This document shows, piece by piece, positions 24,801 through 35,679 of a stretch of DNA of 64,000 nucleotides (positions are counted from its first letter, which is position 1; every line of letters begins with the position of its first letter). Origin of the DNA: Megaustenia siamemsis (taxonomy: Eukaryota > Mollusca > Gastropoda > Stylommatophora > Ariophantidae); assembly GCA_032433765.1 (NCBI GenBank), contig JAVIAB010000092.1, forward strand, positions 102,326,064 to 102,390,063, written 5' to 3'. The notes beneath the pieces are model-generated. The model was not told the origin of the DNA and ran no database searches. It worked only from the letters and a program-made list of their open reading frames with translations. Position numbers and translations under genes: made by a program.

Positions 24801-27800
24801 TCTGTAATAAACATATTACAATGAATGTAACTGATCACATCTACAGGTATTGCTCTACCTAGGACTAAGTGACAACCAGAATATTGTTGACTGCCCTACT
24901 TTTTATGCCATGCGATTTTTTGCTGACTTCTTAATTCCTTCAGTGACGACCCTAGCCATTCTTGTTCTCAACATTGACTACATATTGAGACTCTGGTGAG
25001 TACATGCAACCTTGAGTGAGTACATGCAACCTTGAGTGAGTGCATGCAACCCTGGGTGAGTACATGCAACCTAGAGTGAGTACATGCAACCTTGAGTGAG
25101 TACATGCAACCTTGAGTGAGTGCATGCAACCCTGGGTGAGTAAATGCAACCTTGAGTGAGTACATGCAACCTTGAGGGAGTGCATGCAACCTTGAGTGAG
25201 TGCATGCAACCTTGGGTGAGTACATGCAACCCTAGGTGAGTGCATGCAACCTTGAGTGAGTACATGCAACCTTGAGTGAGTGCATGCAACCTTGAGTGAG
25301 TACATGCAACCTTGAGTGAGTACTTGCAACCCTGGGTGAGTACATGCAACCCTGGGCGAGTACATGCAACCTTGAGTGAGTGCATGCAACCTTGAGTGAA
25401 TGCATGCAACCTTGAGTGAGTACATGCAACCTTGAGTGAGTGCATGCAACCCTGGGTGAGTACATGCAACCTTGAGTGAGTACATGCAACCTTGAGTGAG
25501 TACATGCAACCTTGAGTGAGTGCATGCAACCCTGGGTGAGTACATGCAACCTTGAGTGAGTACATGCAACCCTGGGTGAGTACATGCAACCTTGAGTGAG
25601 TACATGCAACCTTGAGTGAGTGCATGCAACCCTGGGTGAGTACAAGCAACCTTAAGTGAGTACATGCAACCCTGGGTGAGTACATGCAACCTTGAGTGAG
25701 TACATGCAACCTTGAGTGAGTGCATGCAACCCTGGGTGAGTACAAGCAACCTTGAGTGAGTACATGCAACCCTGGGTGAGTACATGCATCCCTGAATGAG
25801 TACTTTATTTGGTGTCGCAGTGACGGTGGTTTACTACGAACGTTCAAAAAGTACACTTGCTCAAAGCTAATTTGAAGTGATCTTTTTAGTTTATGGTGAC
25901 CTCGGCGGCGCTGAGACTAACGTCAGACTGCCAATTACGTCAGATTGCCAATTAAACATCAAATCATGTGGTGAAACTGAACCCTAGACAGCACATACTC
26001 TACAACGGATCTGCTCCCCAAGCAAACGATTTTAAAGAGCAGATCGCTTTCATAGATGAAACGTTATCATCAATTAACTTTGCGAAGTGAAAACAAAAAC
26101 CCCCGCCGATTCTATCGTGTTCGTGTCCTGTGCTGATATCTTTCAATGTGATCATGAAAGGGATAAGAGTAGTAATAGGCACTGTCACTTCCGTTTCCAT
26201 GATGGTGGAACTACGTCATGTTCTCTCGATCCCTGCAGAAATTGCTTTGGGATCTGATTAATTTCGGCTCACCATTGCAATTTTCTGCGTTAAATTTGAA
26301 ATGATGTTCCACTTAACACATCTGCACCAATGAAGTGGCGTTGTACGCACGGCAATATTCCGTTTTCACAAATCAAGTGTTGTGAATGCGACATTCCACC
26401 GTCTAGTGTTGATCTGCGTTTTACGTCACATTGAGTGCTATTCAATGACCGTTGTTGGAACTGTTTGACGCAAGTTTAAATGTTACAACGCATTAATGTG
26501 GTGGGCTCCATCAAGTCAGCCGAAGTTTTATCTCTTTATGGAATTTGCACCGTATTTCGTTCCTTGTAGGCTGCATTCACTAGAGTAATCGTGAATTCAT
26601 GGGCGCAGCCATTGTGTGTGTGCTACGTCATCATAATGGCTCTTCGTGTATGATGTCAACACCGGCCATACGCTAATCTTACGGTCTTCTGTTTGATGTG
26701 CGACGGGGATAATCTGACGACGAACTGTATTTTATATGTCCGGAATTGGAGTCAAACACGATGTCGTAACATCATCGATCGCTATACATTTTAAAAATAT
26801 GACGATCATCATTTTCAGGAGGACGTGAACCTTCGGTCGATATGGTGGATAGGCGGCAGGAACCATTGAAGGCTATGTCTGAAAAGTGTTCCTGGTTGCA
26901 GTTTCCTCATATTTCAAGTCCGGCTTGTTGCAGGAGCTACTGAGTTAGGTGTTCTGTGCACACCGTGAGCTGTGTGTTTCATCCATTTTGATAATGTTTT
27001 GATATTCCAATTGTTTACGATGAATTATGATATCGTATGACAGGGAACAATTCGCTGTGTTCACTTTCTGTGCGGTTTCACTTATGTCTTTTGTCGTGTG
27101 CTGAGACGGCTATGATGTGGACTACACATCTACCTTTCTTTGTTTGGAAGATGAGTTAGTAAAACAAACAGCTCAAAAGGTTTCGCAAGACAGCCATTTT
27201 GTGTTGGACTGCTTAGAACAGCATGGACAAAAAAATAATTAGGTGAATAGCTCGTACGTGTGCTGGATTTTAAAAAAAAATAATTTGAAAGAAAATCAAT
27301 AACAATAAAAATAACGAATGATTTCAATTTTATTGCGAGATCATGACAAAGTCGAGACACTAATGGACACTGATCAGGCACAACTATAGATAAATCTAGT
27401 ACAATGTCAATACAGTAGTACAATATCAAAGTACAAAATAAGTACTGGGTACAAATAATAATACATAAATATTATTATTTGGGGAACTTCCGAGGCGATA
27501 ATAAAATATACTGGGTACAAATAATAATACATAAATTAATAGGAAAAGTACAAATATACAATTTATTTCCGGTCTGTGATCGTTACCCTATGCTATAGTC
27601 ATTGAGTACGCCTTCGTGTAAGACACTGCTACAATAGCCATTTTTTTAGTTGGCTGCGTGGCAGTGTGCCAAGCGTTCGGCTTCTCGTGGCAAGGCGCGG
27701 TGCCACTGAGTACGGGTTCGATCCCGCTTCGGACCATATATTGTTCTTCGTTTTTTTCTATTGTTGTTTGTCTGTCAATTTTTCCGAGTGCTAACACATA

Positions 27801-30095
27801 CTCCTTTGTTCTATTATTCCCTACAAAATAAGTACAAGCATCAATAATTTGTAATTCCAATGATAACAATTTCGAACAAGACGATGTGAAAGCAATTGTA
27901 AAATATTTAGAATTAATAATTTACCTGCACATTTTCTTCAGCTGCTCGAACTACTCTGAGGGCAGCAGTCGTACTGGGCTCATTGTGTTCCTCTTCTTAC
28001 TGCCATGGATAGTCAGTAACGCGATGCTCATTCCGCTCTACATCGATGGCATGAACAAGGTTTCGGGCACTTGGAGAACAAGCTGTAATATTAATATGGG
28101 CGGCCACCTAACTAGGACTCTGCTTCTGGCCAGCTTTTTTCCGCAGGTACGTGTTCATTTAAATTCATCATTGAGAGTTATCTCCGCATCGAAGGTTGGC
28201 AACCATAGAGCGCCATTTCGATATCTTTTGCTTTGACAGTGTATGTTGTCATAGGCTGACTTGTCCATCTTCTGATGTTACTCGTCCATATTAGTCTTGG
28301 TCTGCCTCTGCCTCTTTTACCTCGTATTTTCCCTTCAAAGATCAATTTTAGTATGCTGCTATGTCTTTTCCCAACAATCTCATTTGCCTTGACTGAATTG
28401 TGTTTAGTAGTTCTCTTTTCATTTTTAGTTGCTTTAAGACTTCATCATTTGTTTTCATCTCTTTCCATGCAACTTTCCATGCAATTATTTCTATTCTTCT
28501 ATAGATCCATATTTTAAAGACTTAAATTTTCTTCACGTAAATTATATTAGCAATAAACCATCACTGATAGGCAGAATAAGATTGAAATTGTAGTTTTTAA
28601 AGAACATACGGCGGTAATACTGGCTGGTAACACTGGTTGGTCATTCTTTGCTTTCACAATTTGGCTTTAACTGTTTGGCGCTGGAGTTATAACGTTCGTT
28701 TTATCTCAACATTCAACATCTACATTTCTCACTTTAAACTTTGTTAACGTGTTCGGAAATACACGCTCGGCAGGCAGAATAGTCAAAGAAGACAGTGGTG
28801 CACACGTCATGACCACGACTAGCATGACAATGGAGGTGATGGCAGTGACCAAGGCATTCAAATTGTTAGAGTCACAAGACTACACCTACGCATGATTACT
28901 GAGTGATTCGATGAGCATGATAAAAAAAAGTGGAGGCAGGCTCTGTATGCATGCAATGGGTAGAGTTATTGCAGAAGTCCAAAATACGTAAGGTCACCTT
29001 TGTCTATGTCCCTGGACATGCGGGAGTACGGGGAAATGAAAGAGCGGACAGGTTGGCTAGCTGCGCTGTCGTTGAGGATGGGCAACCAATGGATCAAGCG
29101 GACATCATCAATGCCCTCCGAGATGTGGGAAGAGCACAGGACTTCGACAACCATAAATCCACGTCACTTCTTCGGATGATGGAAATGGGAGATAAGATGG
29201 GCACAGCCAGAAATGATAAACTTAGTGGCCGTGTAAGAAGACTAATCAACCAACATAGAACTGGAGTCGTCAGTCGCTGGACACTGCGGGACTTGCTGAG
29301 GAAGGGATCTGAGCACCTATGGACATGTTCGAAGTGCAATGATGATGACCCGTAAATAATTCAATAACTCAATAATGTTTTCAAAAATGCTTCCTCGTAA
29401 AGTATGAGATCTCTATTTCACGTTTTTGTGTATAATACACTATGTCTTCTGCCCATAATGTCTATAGGATAGTTGTGTGTGTGTTTGTGTGTGTATGTGT
29501 TTGTGTGTGTGTGTATGTGTGTGTAAGGGAGAAAGAGAGAAATGAAACAGATTGGTTTGCACATAACCGCTCCCCAACGACTCCCTCAACTCAAGGTATC
29601 GTGACTTCTTAAATTGTATTAATTGTTACATTAGCATTTGTTTATAGTCGGGTTTTTTTTTAATAAAATGTGTATCGAATACGTTTATTACAAGCTTGCG
29701 TTTCTTTTTCTGTATTTTTTCTAATTACTCCATGTTTTTTGTCTCTTCACCAGGCTGGTCTACTGCTGATCTTCAACCTGATCGTCTCAGTCACGTATCT
29801 CATCAGACGGGAGTCCTACAGTTTGGACGTTTGTGGGGAGAGAATTCGAGCTCCAGTTGACATATGCATGGCTTCCTTCACAACCATGCTTCTGTACACG
29901 CCCGTTTTTCTGGTAACACTGCTCACTACCGAAGGCTACTTGGGATGCCAGAACAAAGACGAGTGTAAGGCTCTCAACATTCTGTACACTACATCTCTTT
30001 GGTTGATGTTCACGAAATCCTGGATACTGCCTCTTGTTTGGCTCGTTTGTAGAGATACCAGAACTTGCATTCGCCACGTTCTATCTTGTCGCTGA
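21581..30095 (+). CDS. Divergent rhodopsin-type GPCR, 4 coding exons, 312 aa
   Basis: Join 21581-21823, 24847-24995, 27942-28146 and 29754-30095. Intron phases are 0, 2 and 0, every junction is GT..AG, and the joined frame is open for 312 codons plus stop. Seven hydrophobic segments are visible: about 28-52 (Asn43 as N1.50), 61-81 (Asp72 as D2.50), 100-124, 142-163 (Trp153), 188-215 (Pro198), 235-258 (Pro249) and 275-298 (Pro292). Cys97 and Cys179 could form the loop disulphide, although Cys97 to Asp125 is 28 residues rather than the usual 24. The N terminus is short (27 aa) with no signal peptide, the third inner loop is short, and the tail after helix 7 is about 14 aa. The DRY position reads D-Y-I and the NPxxY position reads L-P-L-V-W, so key activation residues are missing. 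A plasma-membrane receptor of unknown ligand is inferred. A 5' UTR exon boundary (AG at 21533-21534) is possible. Confidence 0.8.
22183..22230. repeat. (CA)n microsatellite
   Basis: Two CA runs separated by tgcgaa, in intron 1 of the receptor gene. Two overlapping + strand ORFs reading His-Thr are artefacts of it. Confidence 0.95.
23215..24300. repeat. 27-bp minisatellite interrupted by a LINE
   Basis: Units ggacaacagtggagcatatc plus aatagggg fill 23215-23690 and resume at 24065-24300. Between them lies a reverse LINE L1 3' end and a (TA)n run. The array is in receptor intron 1. Both strands are open over long distances because 27 is a multiple of 3. Confidence 0.92.
23691..24040 (-). mobile_element. 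LINE family L1 3' end in minisatellite
   Basis: Minus-strand pieces L-K-Q-L-K-M-K-R-E-L-L-N-T-I-Q-T-R-Q-M-R and G-R-I-S-R match L1. The end has cgttgcggagacggcactcg and (ATG)n. A (TA)n stretch at 24041-24066 follows the truncated 5' side. Confidence 0.82.
24541..24850. repeat. 57-bp tandem array carrying the exon 2 splice acceptor
   Basis: About 4.6 units of gaatgtaactgatcacatct followed by acaggtatcagatagtctgt and aataaacatattacaat. The acceptor-like ctacag recurs with period 57, ending at 24618, 24675, (lost by g to t change at 24732), 24789 and 24846. The last is the true acceptor of receptor exon 2. The unit also includes the first four exonic bases, gtat. Confidence 0.93.
24847..24995 (+). 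CDS. GPCR exon 2: outer loop 1 and TM3
   Basis: This 149-base exon (phase 0 in, phase 2 out) encodes residues 82-130 and part of 131. It has a candidate disulphide cysteine (97), a hydrophobic TM3, and the sequence N-I-D-Y-I-L-R-L where most class A receptors have S-I-D-R-Y. The acceptor ctacag ends at 24846 and the donor gtgagt starts at 24996. Both splice sites are the edge units of tandem arrays (57-bp upstream, 20-bp downstream). It was too short and too embedded in repeats to stand out as an ORF. The match of frame and phase with exons 1 and 3 is the main support. Confidence 0.78.
24991..25803. repeat. 20-bp tandem array carrying the exon 2 splice donor
   Basis: About 40 units of gtgagtacatgcaaccttga with variants (tgcatg, cctggg). 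The first unit is ctctggtgagtacatgcaac at 24991, which includes the last five coding bases of receptor exon 2 and its donor. Most units keep GTGAGT; a few lose it (gcgagt, gggagt, gtgaat). Long minus-strand ORFs (24952-25856) are artefacts. Confidence 0.95.
25804..27439. other. Receptor intron 2, CpG-rich unique DNA
   Basis: About 1.6 kb with frequent CpG and acgt, and no recognisable repeat or long frame. It could be an old DNA transposon or hold regulatory DNA; nothing specific supports either. Confidence 0.45.
27440..27880 (+). mobile_element. tRNA-like SINE, family S-C
   Basis: Contains gtggcaaggcgcggtgccac and the B box ggttcgatcc (27717-27726), then ggaccatatattgttctt. The tail ends in AT-rich trinucleotides; a reversed tail piece (cttccgaggcgataata) sits at 27485-27505. 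Same family at 37484-37770, 38535-38770 and 55425-55725. It lies in receptor intron 2, just before exon 3. Confidence 0.7.
27942..28146 (+). CDS. GPCR exon 3: inner loop 2, TM4, outer loop 2, start of TM5
   Basis: This 205-base exon follows the acceptor ttcttcag and ends at the donor gtacgt (28147). It takes two bases from exon 2 to complete Cys131 and leaves in phase 0. TM4 has the P-W pair (Trp153) and a proline at 162. Outer loop 2 contains Cys179, and TM5 begins at about residue 188 and includes Pro198. A LINE 3' fragment in reverse orientation begins about 25 bases after the donor. Confidence 0.8.
28172..28520 (-). mobile_element. LINE family L1 3' end in receptor intron 3
   Basis: The minus-strand sequence matches the L1 tail (ccaaccttcgatgcggagat) and G-K-R-G-R-G-R-P-R-L-T and K-M-K-R-E-L-L-N-T-type frames. 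It is older than the 38872 copy, with several indels. Confidence 0.78.
28780..29355 (+). mobile_element. LINE RNase H domain remnant in receptor intron 3
   Basis: The frame at 28930-29355 has V-T-F-V-Y-V-P-G-H-A-G-V-R-G-N-E-R-A-D-R, the last catalytic motif of retroelement RNase H. It ends L-W-T-C-S-K-C-N-D-D-D-P. The N-terminal part (28790-28915) is in another frame with a stop, so it is inactive. It is on the same strand as the receptor but is not part of it. Confidence 0.8.
29470..29525. repeat. (GT)n microsatellite
   Basis: An imperfect gtgtgt run with occasional tat and ttt, in receptor intron 3 about 230 bases before exon 4. Confidence 0.95.
29754..30095 (+). CDS. GPCR exon 4: rest of TM5, TM6, TM7, C terminus
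   Basis: The acceptor cttcaccag ends at 29753. The exon has 113 codons and a stop at 30093-30095. It completes TM5, then has an inner loop of about 25 residues with charged positions, TM6 with Y-T-P (no C-W-x-P), an outer loop with two cysteines (264 and 270), TM7 with W-I-L-P-L-V-W, and a basic cysteine-containing tail (C-R-D-T-R-T-C...S-C-R) that could be palmitoylated. No convincing polyadenylation signal is seen within 900 bases; a plain AATAAA occurs near 31031. Confidence 0.8.
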   Translation, partial: AGLLLIFNLIVSVTYLIRRESYSLDVCGERIRAPVDICMASFTTMLLYTPVFLVTLLTTEGYLGCQNKDECKALNILYTTSLWLMFTKSWILPLVWLVCRDTRTCIRHVLSCR

Positions 30096-31150
30096 TGTAA
30101 ACGCTTTGATCGTCACATTTAGGAAAAATGGCACAATTATCTTTTGTTCACAAAGTATTGGTCAAGACAATTCAAACGGACAGAGAGAGCACATGAAATT
30201 ACACCAATAGAGTTGAAGACGTGAATGTAAAATCCGAAGGAAGATAGAATTATGAGTCGAGTTTGTGTCTGGCAAATGAAATTTAGGTGTAATAGAAATA
30301 ATGAGTTGATGTCGAACTAAAGAAAATTTTGGACAATAGAAATTTAAAAAATTGCCACTACATTTATTAGATGGTCCGTTTGCATTTGATGAATCTAATG
30401 CCAGAATATTTAGATTTAAAAGTGAACTGAAAAAAGTACATGAGATTAAATTTGAGGTTTATGTACAGTCAGTGCACACGGGATATATCGTTGTGCATAC
30501 TGTTCGTTGTTTATTAAACGTGACTGGGCACTGCATTTGCCCTAAGTGTTGTGGTATCAATTTTTCATGATAACCAATCAATTAGGCAATCAAACAATCA
30601 ATAGAATATGTTTTTAAAAACCATTGAAGACAAAGTAATGAAAGCCACAATCACTGAGTAGAATATTAAAGCCATAGTAGAACGTTATTTTTATGGAATC
30701 GAAATGAGACAGTAGTAATTGAGAAGTTCTAGAAAAAGTCAAAAGTTGGTCGCTCTTGGTGTACTATTGTCAGCGCCTTGCATGTAAGACAAAGAGGTGA
30801 GTGTATAAGTGAATCCCATCTACCAAGTATGTACTCGTCATTATGAAAGATACGAGTAGATTCCTGCAGACACTAATCATGTTTGCCTGCTTGTAGACTC
30901 CCTTGACACAGATAACCAGTTTGCATCTGCTTGTCAAAGGAAAAGAAAGGAAACATGATGTTTATGACAGAGTCTGCTGACTATCGTGCTGTATTTTAAT
31001 CATTAACGTCAACTGCTAAGAAATAGAATGAAATAAATGAATTATATTTCGGCATGTGCCACGAATCTCATACATAGATCTACAATTATTTGAATAATTT
31101 TGGTAATGGTGACATTTTCTGCAATATATCTCTGTCAACAGAAGCAATTC
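30096..31150. other. Downstream of receptor, no gene seen
   Basis: The 3' UTR of the receptor must lie in its first part. The ORF at 30352-30570 (72 codons) is unrecognised and lacks a partner exon. Confidence 0.45.
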
Positions 31151-31681
31151 ATCGTCATCATCATGTACCCTGCCGGTTGGCGTAGGCGATCATGTCCCTC
31201 CACAATCTTCTATCTACAGTGCATCGTATCAGTTCTGTTGTTGACTGTTTTCCATGCCATGACACCAAGCTATCCAGTATTTTCTCTCTTTGTCGTCCGC
31301 GATCTCTCTTTCCTTTTATTTTGCCAGTTGTAACCAAGTATTCCAACTTTCCTCTTCTCATGATGTGCCCGAAAAATGTTGATTGCTTCTTTCTGATGTT
31401 TTTTAAGAGCTCCCTTTTTGTGTTGGCCTCTTTGAGAACTTCCTCATTGGTCTTTTTATCTGTCCATGGAACTTTCAACATTCTTCTGAGAAATCCCATC
31501 TCTGTGGCCTCTAACCGTCTTTTCATTTGTTTGTCTACTGTCCATGATTCGCTTCCATAGGTCAGAATTGGTTCTATATAGCACCGATGAACTCTCTTTC
31601 TCATTTTTATTGACATAGGTTTGTTGCATAAGATATTTTTCATGTTCTGAAATGCTATTTTGGCCTGAGCGATTCTGCTTT
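31151..31681 (-). mobile_element. LINE family L2, young 5'-truncated copy
   Basis: A 160-codon minus-strand frame (31161-31643) carries R-V-H-R-C-Y-I-E-P-I-L-T-Y-G-S-E-S-W-T-V and F-F-G-H-I-M-R-R-G-K and ends Y-A-N-R-Q-G-T then a (GAT)n tail. Nearly identical in protein to the + copy at 36820-37426, so both are recent. Confidence 0.9.
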
Positions 31682-31809
31682 AAAGGAAGCAATTAAAGGA
31701 GTTAAAAGAATGTGTTAAACAGATCCCGACATATAGAAGTGAGTAATGGGCAATTTGAGTACAACCTGGACGACCACTGAAGGACTCAAAAATCTCGTTC
31801 TAAAGAAGA

Positions 31810-32070
31810 ATGATCGAGGAGCCTCTGTGGCTGAGTGATTAGTCGTTATTGATCAGAAAGTTCCACCTTCAGTTTTTAGATGTGACGAATTCATTTCGGA
31901 CCGTCAAGATTTTTTAAGTCCACCCAGTCTCTAAAAGTAGGTACCATATATTTTTCTGGAAAGTAACGGAGGCTTGGAACGATACTGACCATATCATCTA
32001 ATAATAAAGTTGATTATGAAAACAATGGTCACTAATACCACTAATACCATATTCCCCACAAGCTTGTTAA
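31810..32070 (+). mobile_element. SINE with S-B body and a different tRNA-like head
   Basis: The head ggagcctctgtggctgagtg resembles a tRNA A box. The B box is decayed. The body (cacccagtct, tggaaagtaacgg, ggtcactaatacc) aligns by eye with that of S-B at 19790-20040. The 3' end near 32060 is diverged. Confidence 0.6.
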
Positions 32071-33983
32071 GGCAAGAGTGAATCTTTTGGAAGCATTTTG
32101 AGAATAAGATGAACAGCTAAAAAGATTGATAAAGACGTCTTGTATAAAATCAGAGCACAAAGGCAATGTTTAAAGTGTATGAAAAATGTGTTTAATCAGA
32201 TGAATGAAACAGAGGTGGACTGCAACAAAATTACTAGACAACTTAACCGTTTGTCTTGGAAGGAAATCAACAGTCGAATTAATAGGATCTCCAGTTACAG
32301 GATTAGACAAATGAACACAGTCGTCTTGTTTATGTACTTTGGCACATTGTGATGACTGGGACATCACCACTCATCTTATTAAAGCATGGTCTGTGTTTAT
32401 GAACATGGGAATTGTTTCAAATCACACTTTATTTGACGGGAGGGCTCTTGAAATTTAACAATTAATAATCATTTGTAATCATATTGATAATTATCTAGGA
32501 AGTCATATCTGGACAAAAAGTGATGAAAATGAAAGTGACAAATTAATGAGACGACCAAACAGACTTCGGGAAAATCTCAAACTTCGTTTCGTCCATTCAA
32601 ATGGTGTACCTGATAAGTAGGCAGATTCATGAAGACTACCTCCAGAACACAGAAGAAGATGGATAAGAAGAAATCCAAAGTTTAAACAGAGGGGCCTCAG
32701 CATGTTTTTGGGATAAGGTTAAGAAGATTGAAATACAAAACACCAACGTTTGATGAGAAAAATATTCCACACAATCACCATACTGATAACATAAAACTAA
32801 CATAAGCAATTCATCTAAATACATCTTCAGACATACCAGCGATGATATCATTGGACATTTGACGCATCGATCAGCCTACACGATTGTTGAACACTTACGT
32901 AATAATAGGAAAGATATTTTTGTGTTTCTCATTTAACGTTTTATTGCAGGAATGCATTTCTCAGCTTTTAACGGTTCTAAGGAACGATAATTTCAACTGC
33001 TTTTATATACACGACCTAATCTATATGTGAATAACACATTATAAGCATTATTACGTTTTGTGCAGAACTATAAACTCACATATTGTATTTTCTTTATTAT
33101 GTACAGTAAAGTATTCTAACTAATTGACAGAATAGTTAGCAATTTCATGGTTGTACTAATTGTTGTTGTTGCACTTATGACTGTAGTTAATGTTAAGTAA
33201 TTGATGTATTAGAGTACACAGCGTTTAGAATTATTTATTATTTTAATTTTTTCTTTCAATAAAGAATAGGTATAGTTAGACAAATAAAATATAAATTATC
33301 ATCTACTAATCGTCTCTGTTATTCCCCTAAGATAATACCAATACGAGATCGAACTTTCTATGAGATGTTCTTTTCTGTCTCCATTCTAGTCCGGTCCTTA
33401 ATGACTTCATCGTTCAGGTTGTTATAAAATAATGCCTTAACCTTTCCCAGACAGGGTTTCACTAAGAGGTTTCTTGTAAATGGAATAGAAAGATAATCAG
33501 GGATTGGCAAGTGCTTTAGCATGAAATTGTAGAATAGACAGGAAACGATAGGGCGAATGGAAGTAGGTCACCATTAGGCAATACATTGTAAGACAGGCTG
33601 TCTGGCCAGTGTTTCCACATATGAGTAGCTTAATTAACACTGATATCAGGGAACATTTAGAACCAATAATTTGTACACAATTTTTTTTAATTGCTGTGTT
33701 ATTTGTTTAGTTACTGATGAGTTGGTGTTTTCCTCTTTTTGAGAAATGTGTAGGTCTATCAAATCCACTGGTCTCTTTTGCTTTCTGGAACCAAACGAGG
33801 ACATACATATGAAGAGACTAATCACAACTGTGTGTCAGTTTATAAGAAGAGAAACTTATATAATCCTCCTCATGGCACTCAGTCGGATTCTGTGCCTCAC
33901 AAGAAACAAAAACATAAATGGAATCAACACAAAACCATCTTGATAAAGAAGTCAGCCATGACTTTAAAAAATATATACACTAA

Positions 33984-33988
<5 letters not shown>
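32071..33988. other. No gene seen
   Basis: Nearly 2 kb, mostly AT-rich. Short ORFs at 32140 (plus) and 32503-32851 (minus) do not resemble known families. Confidence 0.45.

Positions 33989-34040
<52 letters not shown>
33989..34040. repeat. (TA)n microsatellite
   Basis: An uninterrupted TA run of about 26 repeats. The ORF reading Ile-Tyr repeats through it is an artefact. Confidence 0.97.
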
Positions 34041-34041
<1 letters not shown>

Positions 34042-34529
34042 CTAGCAGCACCACGTCCTAGATGAAAGGAGATGGTTTCTGCCCTTCGCCCAGCGTTTAG
34101 TCCAAGAGGTTCAGTTTAGTGATGAAGTGACAGCTCGTTGTATACAACGAGCTCACTTGGAGTGGAATCATCGTATTCACTAAACCAAAAAGAAAAAATA
34201 AACTACATTCGATTGCCTTGAAGGGAAGAGTCAAGCTTACTCTAAAACAACTTCCAGTATGAAACTGTGGAGTGACGCAGTTGCTTGTCCAAACCACGTC
34301 TGTGGTTTAGGCAACGGAAGAGCTGATAGCTGTGTCCGAGAGCCACTACCGGTGAAGAAGACAGACACTTCTCGATGCTTATGCTTTGAAAATCCTCAAT
34401 GACCGTACAATATTTTGAAAATCGGCGACTGTCAGTGAGAATGCAGTCCTGAAAATGCTACATTCATTTTTTTTGTAAAACAATGCCCAACTAAAGAGGG
34501 CACGACAACCAACAACCAGAAAGCTAGGC

Positions 34530-34930
34530 TATTCACACCAGTGAGCTACAGAAACCACCAGTTGGCTGCAGAAACCACCAGTAAGCTACGGAAACCAATA
34601 ATGAGATACAGAAATGACCAATTAGCTATAAAAACCACCAGTAAGCTACAGAAATTACCAGTTACCTATACAAACCACCAGTAAGCTACATAAACCACCA
34701 GTAAGCTATAGAAACCACCAGTGAGCTACAGAAACTACCAATGAGCTTCAGAAACCACCAGTGAGCTACAGAAACCACCAGTTAGTTACAGAAACCACCA
34801 GTTAGCTACAGAAACCACCAGTGAGCTACAGAAACCACCAGTTAGTTACAGAAACCACCAGTGAGCTATAGAAACCACCAGTAAGCTACAGAAACCAGTG
34901 AGCTATAGAAACAACCAGTAAGCATATACC
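34530..34930. repeat. 20-bp minisatellite, about 20 units
   Basis: The unit is gtgagctacagaaaccacca with gta/gtt variants at the start and tata for taca. Many units contain CCA-GTAAGC or CCA-GTGAGC, which resemble splice donors, but no exon is attached to them here. Confidence 0.93.
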
Positions 34931-35679
34931 TAGTCATCTATTTAAAGCGATGGGTGAACTTTCCTGAAGTACTTAAATGTTAAATGAAGTCATAAGTATA
35001 TGAGGACAAATGGTAACTGCTCTCTCTCAACATGAAATTAATGTTCGTGCACGAATACATCATTTCTGACGTCAACATGGCCAATTCATAGCTAACTATA
35101 GATTTACAAATCTATAGATGGCTGTGCCTAATCCCTTATATAGTCTGCTTTGCGATAAGTAGTGTTTTTTTTTCTAGAACGAATTTTATTAATGTTTATG
35201 TTAATATCACTATTAATGTATATTTCATTATAAAGTATAACTACATGACACCAAATCTGTATATTATTATTAATATTTACATACATTCACAAACATCGTA
35301 TACAAGTTAGTATAATACACTATATATGTGATATTTTCTATTTCACCTTTGAATAAGCATTATTTTTTTTTTTTATGAAAATGGCAATAAGATTGTAACT
35401 CTAATAAAGTCGTTATATTAATTGCTATTTTGTTATATTGTGCACTTAAATATGTGACTCATATAATTCGAGTCAAGGACGTAGATATCGGAACGAGTTT
35501 CAAATACTGAAAAGAAAAAAATTAGAATAACTCGTATTCAGACATAAAGATAAACTCGATATATAAAACAAGTACATACATTAAATCGCAAATAAATTTC
35601 AAGCAGTACCGTAACGGCGCTAAGTTCATTAGAATATGGAACAGGCAAATAATTGCAATTGTTTCGTCTAATCCTTCAC

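Noticed and set aside
24541..24850. CRISPR-like direct repeats
   Set aside because: Units are contiguous with no unique spacers, the genome is eukaryotic, and there are no cas genes.
24952..25856. Minus-strand ORFs of 137-277 codons with C-T-H-S-R-L repeats
   Set aside because: They are translations of the 20-bp array (60 bases is 20 codons). Three frames are open at once, and the array is intronic to the receptor on the other strand.
28930..29355. Host RNase H gene or extra receptor exon
   Set aside because: The G-H-A-G-V-R-G-N-E-x-A-D-R motif and Cys-rich end are those of LINE RNase H domains; the N-terminal half is frame-broken, and the receptor frame is complete without it.
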